The notes beneath the pieces are model-generated. The model was not told where the DNA came from, ran no database searches, and saw nothing but the letters and a program-made list of their open reading frames with translations. 64,000 nucleotides of DNA from Ceratobasidium sp. AG-K (taxonomy: Eukaryota; Basidiomycota; Agaricomycetes; Cantharellales; Ceratobasidiaceae): NCBI GenBank assembly GCA_037039685.1, contig JAWNGF010000014.1, forward strand, positions 248,001-312,000, written 5' to 3'. Shown here piece by piece: positions 55,797 through 64,000 of the stretch. How positions within the stretch are numbered: the stretch's first letter is position 1; the number at the start of each line of letters is the position of its first letter. The position numbers and the translations under genes were made by a program.

Positions 55797-56283
55797 TGTC
55801 GTGAGCCATGCTCTCGCCATCGGACTCGCCTACGTCTCATCCTCTCTCATTGCTCATACTTGTTTGTGCTTGTCTTTGTGTTTGCTCTTTGTTTGCCTTT
55901 CCTCTTGTTTTTCCTGCCGCGTTGCCACCTTCTTGTGGTTATGTGTTACGCTGTGTAACGCGGCTGTGCTTTGTACGAGTCATGTCTGTTCATACAGCAT
56001 GACTCACATGGACACTCCTGACTGGTAGACTGTATGACTCATGTGGCTGCGCCTTGTATGACTCGGCCACTTTGTGAATATATATAGAGGACCAACAAGC
56101 CTGGTAACCCCAGCTTGTTTTGTCTTGTCAAACATCCCACTTGAGTGACACTTTGAACCACCCCTACCCTCAAGAGCCTACAGACACTTAAGTGTGTTGC
56201 AGTTCAAGAGGTCACTTAGGTCTTAGTGCTGTCCACTCTCCATTGCGGCTTGTCTCATAGCCACCTAGAAGAAGCTTACAACA
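55797..56283 (+). repeat. Solo LTR of the D/E family in copia A
   Basis: 487 bp, TGTCG...CAACA, plus orientation, with perfect duplication CTCCC (55792-55796 and 56284-56288). Confidence 0.92.
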
Positions 56284-57566
56284 CTCCCATGGCAACTCCC
56301 AAATCTTGCGCCAACTCACAGTCCACTCAGCCAATTCCCACACAACCAGTTGCTTCCCGCACTCGCTCAAAGACCATAAAACACAATACCAAGAGACAGA
56401 GGGAGTCAATACACTCAGCTTTCACATCTGGCAACAATTCCTATCACTCTATGCCTGCCATTTGCAAAGTTCACACTCGCACCCTTGCCAATGTTGCTAT
56501 TCCATCTATTACCTGTCTTAATGCTCCTGTCCATTGTCATTCAACCAGTGGCAGCACCCCTTCAACCCCACAACAAGTTAATTGGGCACAAGCTATGGAC
56601 TATATTGTCAACCACAACAAACTTGTACTCCAAGATCCTGAGGAGGCCTATCCTTACAAACAAAGCTACATAGGCCTCACTGCCGACAACGGTCACTTCC
56701 CTGAAGATGTATATGAAGATCTCAAACGCATGAACAAGAATCGTCATCAAGAGCTCGAGTACTTCAACCAATGGACCAATCACAATTTTACCATACTTGA
56801 TAAACCAACAATCGGACATGATGGCTATATGCATGATAATCTATCCCCCAAATGGTCTGAGGCGATTACAGATCCACACCATGGCGAGTCCTGGCACAAA
56901 GCAGGAATGGAAGAATTCCGCCAGCTTCAAGAACAAGATGTTTTCGACGATTTCCCATGCGATCAAGTACCTCTAGGCAATCAAATTTTGGGTTCCATGT
57001 TTGTAACTCGACTCAAACTCAATCAAAACAACAGCATCATTCGCTACAAGGCCCGTCTCGTTGTTTTGGGAAACCAGCAGATCCCAGGCAAGTCTTATAA
57101 CGAAATCTCATTGAATACGCCCGCTCTAGATGCCATTCAAATTGTTCTATCTGTCGTAACTCATGCCAATCTTGATTGCCATATGATCGACATACACGGG
57201 GCATACACACATGCTCCCATTGATTGCACAGTCTATGTCGAATATCCCAAAGGCTTTGGAAAAGGTGGTCCAACTGTAATGAAGCTCAAAAAGGCCTTAT
57301 ACGGCGCTCATCAGTCCGGCTTCCTCTGGGAAAAATTCCGCAACAAAAAACTTATTTCCCTAGGCTACAAGCGAAACCCTGCCAATCACTCAGTATTCCA
57401 ACGAGAATCTAATAGCATTTTATCCATCCTTGTGTGCTATGTTGACGACTTCCTTGTCTGTACCACTGCTAGCCACGTCAACTCGATTAAAGCCAAAATA
57501 ATGACTCAATTCGATTGCAGAGACTTAGGCGAAACCAAATCATTTTTAGGCATGAGCATCACTTGA
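56284..57566 (+). pseudogene. Copia A reverse transcriptase (RVT_2)
   Basis: Low-complexity linker, then RT: HGESWHKAGMEEFRQLQEQD, RYKARLVVLGNQQIPGKSYN, CHMIDIHGAYTHAPIDCTVY, KLKKALYGAHQSGFLWEKF and the catalytic box VCYVDDFLVCTTA near 57440. It ends at a TGA 57564-57566 after SFLGMSIT. Confidence 0.85.
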
Positions 57567-58455
57567 AATCGACCAAATCTTTCCCTATCCATCGATATGT
57601 CGACCTACACCAAGAATATTGTCAATTTAGCCGATCTTACTGGCGCAAAATTCGCTCATTCCCCCATGTCGCATACCAACCCGATTCTCAAACCTGCAAC
57701 CAACATCTGGTGGAACTACCCTTATGCAACCAACATCAGACACCTCCTTTGGCTTGCACAATGCTGTTGACCCAACATCATGTTTGTTGTCTGTCTCCTA
57801 GCCCGTTTCACATCCTGTTACAACAAATCCCATGTCAACATCATGAAGAGATGTTTCCAATACATCTCTGGCACATCTCACATTGGAATTTGATATGATG
57901 GCACTGGTCTGTTCTATGAAGTCATATACACCAACACCAACCACGGCATGCAACATGGTCGAAAATCTATCTCTGGTGGAATCACTATGCTTGGAGGCGG
58001 ACCTGTTATGTGGTGGTCCAGTAAACAGGCCACTACTTTGCTTTCTACAATGGAATCCAAATTCCAGTCGCTTGCCAAGTCCGTCCAAGAACTGTTATGG
58101 CTCTGATATTTTCTTTTTGGACTCAAAATCGATATTTCCAAGCCCTCTACTATCCTAATCAATAACCAGGCGACCATTGACTATGTCCGCACTCCCAATA
58201 ATTGTACCCAAGCCAAACATATTGACATTTGCTATAATTTTGTCCAAGACTATCATGAGCGCAAAGACTTAAAACTATCTTATGTCCCAACTCGCAACAA
58301 TCTTGCCGATGCGCTTACAAAGCCACTTGCGTATGCTCAACATTGGTACCTTGCAAATTCTTACCTTGGAATCCGTGCAGAAGATGCTCATAAAGCCCTA
58401 GGCAAACATTTCCTGCATTCACTCTATATGTTTGCACTTACCTCGGCCTTTGCCT
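57567..58455 (+). pseudogene. Copia A RNase H region, frame-broken
   Basis: Pieces in more than one frame: STYTKNIVNLADLTGAKFAH, a segment over a lost RNase H core, and RNNLADALTKPLAYAQHWY near 58295-58350, the usual copia C-terminus. Short indels and stops separate them. Confidence 0.7.
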
Positions 58456-58460
58456 GCATG

Positions 58461-59071
58461 TGTTGCAACCCTCTATGCCAGTTGACCAACAACAGTGACC
58501 GTTCTCGCCTTAGTCATAGAGACTGGCCTCGATATGCCTTATAGGCTCCTTAGACCGTTTGCTAAGTAGCTAGTGCTACCTTAGCGTCAATATGCCGCAA
58601 GGGCTCCTTAGACTGTTTTGCTAAGTTGCTAGTGCAACCTTAGCGTCAATACTGATGATGGCCAAAGGCCCACTTAGATGAGAGACAAAGGCTGTGAGGC
58701 CTTTGGGACTTAGAGTGCACTCTGAGGGGAGAGATGACAAGGCAAAGCAAGCTGGAGTAAGTCCATGCTTGCTAGCCAGTATATATAGTCAGAGGCAAAA
58801 AAGCCTCAAAGTGGTATGATACATAAACTGGCCAATCAGGCGCCAGTATCAGTCAGCAATCAAAGAGTCCTTCTAGATAGAACATCTAGAAGGACAATGC
58901 TTCCAAGAGAAACATCCAGAAGACAGCAAGGCCATATGGGCCAAGGTGACACATCATCCATACACCGCACTAAATGCAGGAGAGGGCACTACATTGTACA
59001 TTGGGCGCTTAAGGCGCGAGAGTTTGCGCCACACAGTTAGAGTCCAGGGATGTCGTACATGGGTCACAACA
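58461..59071 (-). repeat. Solo LTR of a third gypsy-type family
   Basis: 611 bp, TGTTGCAACC...GTCACAACA, with perfect duplication GCATG (58456-58460 and 59072-59076). It shares the ends and the TATA/leader block with element B LTRs but is otherwise different. TATATATA at 58780-58787; leader complement at 58742-58753. Confidence 0.88.
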
Positions 59072-59081
59072 GCATGGCTCA

Positions 59082-59092
59082 TTGAGGGGGAG
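59082..59092 (+). promoter_or_regulatory. Polypurine tract of copia A
   Basis: TTGAGGGGGAG immediately before the 3' LTR; primes second-strand synthesis in relatives. Confidence 0.7.
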
Positions 59093-59349
59093 TGTTGTAA
59101 CTTGGTAATCATACATGTACTTACATGCATGTCATTATTGTGTATCTGAGTCTGTATCTCATTTGTGTGTTATACATTTGTGTCAACACATATTTCTCTC
59201 ATATATACATAGTTTCTTTTGCAAGTATAAAGAGAGACTGTATTATCCTTGTATCTAGATTGTCTTCAGTCATATACATTTGCCTTCCACTGCTCTTTAT
59301 TCACTAAGAGCGCTTTGAGTGTTGAGACGTTCTCGAGTGATCCTCAACA
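59093..59349 (+). repeat. 3' LTR of copia A
   Basis: 257 bp; CpG-poor compared with the 5' LTR. Confidence 0.92.
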
Positions 59350-59354
59350 GTTTG

Positions 59355-60102
59355 CAATGCATATCCAACTGGATGCACAGGTTTTGAACGTGGATCTGCA
59401 TGTGAGGCTCGAAGGCAAGAATGTTTTGTTGGCTGAAAATGTTTGCTACCTGCTTGCATTTTCCTTTGGATATAGTAGCATAAGAACTGTGATTTGAGTT
59501 CATAGATAAATTGTGAATGTCACCTACTTGTATGTTTGGCTCTATCCTGGACACTAAATATACCGGGTTCTCCAACGCTGTGTGCCTTGTAAAATTCTGA
59601 CTTTGGAAGGCCACTACCGTGACCATATACCGCCTATTCCGACATTCAAGCCAATATGAATGAATTATTTAGCTACTTAGTGCCAGTGCTCACCTCCAAG
59701 GCATCTGGATCCGCAATGCTGATATGATTTGGCCCGATTCTTACGAACTTGCCTATTAAATGTAGATGTCAGTTGCATATCCCAGGGTCAAGTCGTATGG
59801 TCTATCAGCACAATAAAATTGTACCGGCTCACCATATTTATCATGAAGACTTTTTATTGCTTCGCTGTGGTACCCTGTCTCTGTGAGCTTTGACATCCAC
59901 CAGCCTGTGAAAGCCGCAAGCCATGGTCCCGAAAATCGACGACGATAGTCATGCGGGTCACGCAAATATGGGATGATATAATATGCGAGCTAGAAATTTT
60001 GATAAATATTTAGGTAGTTGTTTCATCATAAAATAGATGGCCCACCAGAAGCGCTCCAAAGGCTGCCGATAAATTGGTTGTTTGAGCTGTCTCGGTAAAC
60101 AT
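59355..60102 (-). pseudogene. P450-4, 5' part, beyond the retroelement stack
   Basis: ATG 60102 (MFTETAQTTNLSAAFGALL), intron, YIIPYLRDPHDYRRRFSGPW near 59960, WWMSKLTETGYHSEAI, VRIGPNHISIADPDALE near 59700, and QQNILAFEPHMQIHVQNLCI ending LDMHCK at the LTR border. Exon boundaries match those of P450-3. Together with 25098-26474 it makes a complete P450; the break lies in the middle of an exon. Confidence 0.85.
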
Positions 60103-60727
60103 GATATGGCTGAGCGTAGAGTGCACGACACGCTTGTCTAGGTGGTGGATTTTTCTACGAGATAAGGGCCTTCCGTATGAGTAATAAGTGCCATAAGCTT
60201 CCTACAGAGCAGCGAAGCGCACACCATCCGCGGATGCGGTCAGAAGTCCGCCACAGACACGGCACCGCATACATCCACATAAAGAGCATCAACTGCCCCC
60301 TATTGCTCCGTCGGAGGCGGCATAAAATGTACTATCACATTCTTGCAAGAGTGGAGGAGCTGAGTCATAAAAAATGTTTGGTTGTAGCAGGCTGGTCAGC
60401 ACGAGTCAGCATTCACGCACCGACGACTAGCAGGTGAGCCGTCCGTCCACGAGCAGTATATCCATGTAAGGTGTATGTTTCGCTGGCTTATAGCCCCAGA
60501 TTGAGGCCCCCTAAATGGAATTAAGTGACTAGTTCACAACCCGATACGCATATAGCATCTTTCATCAGTATAATGACCATATTTACATATTCAAGGAGAA
60601 AACCGGCAATCTGTCGCTAGGAAGTGCAGTCAAAATAATTGCCAGGAATAACAGTCTGGCAGCCGCGCGTGTCTGTCTCCTGGGTTAGCGACTGCTCAGG
60701 TATATAGAATAAGAAACTAACCGAGGA
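60103..60727. other. Intergenic spacer
   Basis: About 0.6 kb, holding the P450-4 promoter and the 3' end of the next gene. Nothing else recognised. Confidence 0.4.
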
Positions 60728-61592
60728 TCACTGGGCAGTCGGCCCAGTCGTCACAGCACCGTAGGCATGCCCTCCGGCTTGCAGGTTCAATGAGCTCAAT
60801 GTAGTGCTTGTACCTTTTCTGGAAGCATTAGCATGCTACCCTAGGAATCCACAGATAAACCCACCCAAGGCAAACACTTCCTCGAGGATTACCTAGGCCA
60901 CCTTCTCCACCACTTGAGTCGTATTGGCCACCACTGTCTCCCACATTCAGTTGGGACGAAGTTTCAGGACGAATACACCCGGTCACTATTCGACATCCCA
61001 GATTAAGTTAGGTGTGGGATCTAAGGGCCCAAGAGTTTGAATCCACGTACGCTGTACCCGACGTGCCCCATAGAGCCCAGGAGCAGTCGACATCTCAACC
61101 TACGTTTAGCTTTCTGTCAGCCTTGCCGCTAGCACACACATGAGGTTCTGGGGTCGCACATTACTCCAAAAATCCACCGGAAGCACTCCCTGGACGCTGC
61201 TGTCAAATACCCCGTTAGGTGAACAGTACGTTTGCATCCCGCCCTATAAAACGAATGTTTAATCAATCGATCGTTCACTACAACGAGCTGAGGTAGATAC
61301 CGGGTATTCCGACATCCCAATATCGGTATGTGCGAAACGAGGCATAATCATGCAATCTATAGCAGTTGCCAGATAGTAGTGTCAAGGTGGCGAGGTGGCA
61401 AGCCAGAGTAAATTAAAGAACATACAAGTTTGTGGGCTGGAACAAATTCGTTATTAATTACGCTCTAGGGTAACCGTAACTTTTAACATACTCAGTGATG
61501 TAAACGACATTATCGTTCGCAGCCTGTCTGCTAGTCAAATGCGGCAGTGCCAGAGTGCTTCCTACAAGCAACAAACCAAGAGCAACGCGCAT
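60728..61592 (-). CDS. Small secreted protein of unknown function
   Basis: ATG 61592: MRVALGLLLVGSTLALPHL is a signal peptide, followed by TSRQ. Five or six short introns. Exonic pieces in order: ANDNVVYIT, YCMIMPRFAHTDIGMSEYP near 61330, GGMQTYCSPNGVFDSSVQG near 61230, LPVDFWSNVRPQNL near 61150, TGCIRPETSSQLNVGDSGGQ near 60970, YDSSGGEGGLGNPRG near 60920 and LNLQAGGHAYGAVTTGPTAQ before TGA 60728. Several Cys suggest disulfides. The pattern looks like a conserved secreted protein of basidiomycetes, but I cannot name a domain or function. One middle exon (near 61060-61110) is uncertain. Confidence 0.6.
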
Positions 61593-62052
61593 AGTCGTGA
61601 GGATTGGGTGGAGAAAAAATGTACGGCGGCAACCGGGAGCTCATTTGGATGGAGTCGCGGACTTTTATATGCTAGCGAGCTCGCACGTTTCGGAGTGACG
61701 TATGCGACGCCGCCGGCAGTGGCCACGAGGTGTGTGTCAAATTTGACATGTAACCCGATAAACAAGAGCAAACTCCTATTCCATCACTTCCATCACCATT
61801 GACACACTCTCGTCATTCCTTCCACCAGTAACTATAAAAGGTTTAGAGCCGGATTTGTCCCCACGTCCCTCCTTTGGTGATGGAAAAGTTACGGATTCAA
61901 TACCGTATTCGATACTATCAAACCAGTTTCCCCCAGCACTTCTTGCTCGACCGATCAATCACTTCCAACGCAAATCTAATTATTAACCATTAATACAAAC
62001 AACGATAATTTACTCCAAAAGTGTCCATCTAATCTATACAAAAGTCCACCAT
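61593..62052. other. Intergenic spacer
   Basis: About 0.46 kb; promoter of the secreted-protein gene and 3' flank of the TmpA-like gene. Nothing else recognised. Confidence 0.4.
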
Positions 62053-63955
62053 CTAGCTCGATCTGGCAACAGTCACGATCGCAGGGTCATGAGTCCCGAG
62101 TAGCACCGTAGCATCGTAAGCCCTTCCTCCAGCAGATGTTGGCACATAGGTTCGTATACGCATCGTTACTCTGCAATAGTAATAATAGTGAGTAAAACCA
62201 ACGTAAGATATATCAAGTAACTACCCACCACGACAAATACTGCCTCGGCGCCATGAGCTTTCGCAGCCTTTTCGATCAGAGAACCAATATCTGGGCGACC
62301 CGAAACGCCGGTGTCATGAAGGATGATCTGGTTTGCCGGTAGGTTTGAAGTCACAGCGTTCCAGACTGTTTCTCCATAGGTCTGCCGATGATTTTTGGCG
62401 ATCCAGATGAGCACAATGTCGCTGGTGGTTTGCTCGATGTGTGGTAACGCAGGAGCGATACCGGCTCCAGTGCAAACCGTCACAACTACAAAATGAAATG
62501 TCATCAAATTGTGCGCCTAATCAGGCAATTATTCCACGTACCCTTCTTGTATGCATGATGCATATACATGAACCCTGGAGGATTTACGCCGCGAATGTAG
62601 ATTTTTTCTGGGCCTCGGCTGGAAAGCGCGTCGTTGATCAACCCGGTTGTCCAATCACCAGCGCGTCCCACGATCAACGAATACTCCCGGCTCTCGAAGT
62701 CCGTCATCGCCACGGAGAATGCATGCCACTGGTTTCCGTCCCGGCTGATTCGTGCGAAGGTACCGCTGCGCATTGTTGGAAGGCCAGGAAAGGTAACGAC
62801 TGCAACGCTTTTGTTGGCTTGAATGGAGACCTTGGCTCGGCGCACGGTGAGCCAGACGTAGAAAATTGAAACGATGCAAACGAGCGTAAGGTAAGGAAGA
62901 GAAGAGAAGAAGAGTTCCGAAGGAGTGGCGAGTGTCGCAGCCTTGATACCAAGATGAGCGACCAGATCCGCAACGACGAACCAGCCGACATAGCGATGCG
63001 TATATTCCCAGGTGTTGTGGAATCGCTCTCGTATTGGCCGAAGTGCGAACACGATAATGACGGCGATGCCCAGTGGTAGGATCAATGTGGTGATGAAGAG
63101 AGCAACATCCAGGGGCAAGCTGAAAGAAGTTTCACGCCGAACTTCCACGGCGTAAAGGACGATCCACCTATAGTACGGAGTGTCAGAGCCAGGCACAGTA
63201 TAATTGACTCTGGCACCTACATAAAGGTACCAAATGCGCATCCAACATGCAACCCTCCAATCGAGTGAAGCATTCGGTGAGCATAGAACCGCCGGAAGGG
63301 GATCCTGGCAAATGCCCAATACAAACCGGCCAAAAGAAGCTCGTTCCGGACGAGAATAGTGGTAGTAAGGTTGACCAGCGATGCTTGGGCGACGAAACCG
63401 CTCCGGTTGGCGTCCGGGGAGAGCCTTGAGAAATGAAGGAAAAAGGGAATATTGAGCGCAGCGGCAACGATCCACCATATCTGGTGAGCCCTTTGAAGGC
63501 AATCGGTCTCAGAGGTAAGTTGGAGGTAGCAGCCAAACGACATACCATATCATAGAAAAAAGCCAGTAAGTCTTTTGGCGATGGTAGTCTTTTTCGGCAG
63601 GCTCCAGAGCCGCCAGGTCTTCAGCAAGTGCTCGTGAGAGACTATCCTCGTTCGACTCGGAACCCTTTTCGGGGTCGGAAGTGCCCCAAGAGGCTGCCCT
63701 ATCAACAATGGGCGTTGTGGAGCATATCGTCGTAGTCGATGCAACAGATGACCTGGATGAGTGCCCAGATGAGGACAGATACGGATGTTGATTATTTCGA
63801 CGCTGTCCCATCGAGCACTTTTGAAGATGGGCGGGGATGGGCTCCTTGAGGGACAGGACCACCACGCTTTTGAGTAGTTCCACTTCGAAAGAATTGGTAC
63901 TACTAATAAGTGGCGGGTAGTGCCCTGGCACCTGCGCAGAGGACGACTGTGTCAT
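62053..63955 (-). CDS. TmpA-like integral membrane flavoprotein
   Basis: ATG 63955 to TAG 62053, about five introns. The N-terminal 130 residues are hydrophilic (Ser-rich, acidic). Several membrane helices follow: WWIVAAALNIPFFLHF, a segment with AHRMLHSIGGLHVGCAFG (His residues that could ligate heme), VALFITTLILPLGIAVIIVF, THRYVGWFVVADLVAHLG and LPYLTLVCIVSIFYVWLTV. The C-terminal half is reductase-like: GTFARISRDGNQWHAFSVA (FAD region), VVTVCTGAGIAPALPHIEQ (nucleotide-binding GAGIAP) and a closing VFVVVGS. This is the layout of ferric-reductase-like proteins and fits the fungal TmpA family, whose Aspergillus member affects conidiation; the transfer of function is inference. The start could be further upstream, beyond the window. 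Confidence 0.7.
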
Positions 63956-64000
63956 GGTGTTGGCAATCGGATAGGGTGCTGAGGGTGGTGCGCCTTCTGT

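Larger units (their letters stand above)
26480..59349 (+). mobile_element. Copia-type LTR retrotransposon A, outer shell of the nest
   Basis: Bounded by 257-bp LTRs (26480-26736 and 59093-59349) starting TGTTG and ending CAACA. It is inserted in an exon of P450-4. Its own coding order is gag, protease, integrase, RT, RNase H, the copia order. Own sequence without nested inserts is about 5.9 kb. Element B is inserted in its integrase (29256-55015), a solo LTR just before the RT (55797-56283) and another solo LTR in the 3' non-coding part (58461-59071). The coding frame has a TGA at 29114 and is broken after 57566, so the copy is dead. Confidence 0.9.

Noticed and set aside
55797..56283. A coding insertion in copia A (MLSPSDSPTSHPLSLL frame)
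   Set aside because: The stretch is a solo LTR with a perfect CTCCC duplication.

Overview
The window is nuclear DNA of a filamentous basidiomycete. Genes carry many short introns of about 50-70 bp. Recognisable families include a plant cell-wall pectate lyase, a fungal terpene synthase, DUF3455 and a tandemly duplicated group of P450s. A gene resembling the 'laminin domain' proteins of Rhizoctonia solani points to Rhizoctonia/Ceratobasidium; the genus is inference.

Layout. 1-2 kb: a laminin-domain-like gene with two tandem modules. 2.5-4.2 kb: a secreted pectate lyase (minus). 5.0-9.1 kb: a complete hAT transposon with 17-bp terminal inverted repeats and a perfect 8-bp target duplication. 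9.5-10.5 kb: a secreted DUF3455 protein. 11.7-16.2 kb: an intact-looking P450 and a decayed relative. 18.05-19.5 kb: a sesquiterpene-synthase-like gene that lacks the usual Asp-rich metal motif. 19.8-22.1 kb: an RCC1-repeat protein. 22.2-24.3 kb and 25.1 kb onward: two sister P450 genes. 60.7-64 kb: a small secreted protein and a TmpA-like membrane flavoprotein.

The second sister P450 is cut in two at 26475 by a 32.9-kb stack of mobile elements and resumes at 59355. The stack can be read as Russian dolls from exact target duplications. A copia element (A, 26480-59349, plus strand) is the outer shell. A chromodomain gypsy element (B, 29256-55015, minus) sits in its integrase. B in turn holds two related chromodomain elements, D (37461-44355, in pol) and E (45248-52469, in gag), and a TA-flanked DDE transposon (31022-34496). 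Three solo LTRs (42972-43448, 55797-56283, 58461-59071) complete the stack.

The copia element has a primer site matching the initiator-Met tRNA anticodon arm. The gypsy elements instead carry, two bases inside the 5' LTR, a 12-nt site complementary to the segment about 33 nt downstream of their TATA boxes; this is the geometry of Tf1/sushi-type self-priming. All three gypsy elements also carry an extra 3' gene (ORF3) with a shared CRGC motif. Most LTR differences and most internal stop codons are C-to-T or G-to-A changes at CpG, which suggests methylation-linked or RIP-like decay.

The terpene synthase and surrounding P450s could form a small secondary-metabolite region, but this rests on proximity alone. 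No tRNA, rRNA or CRISPR array was found.
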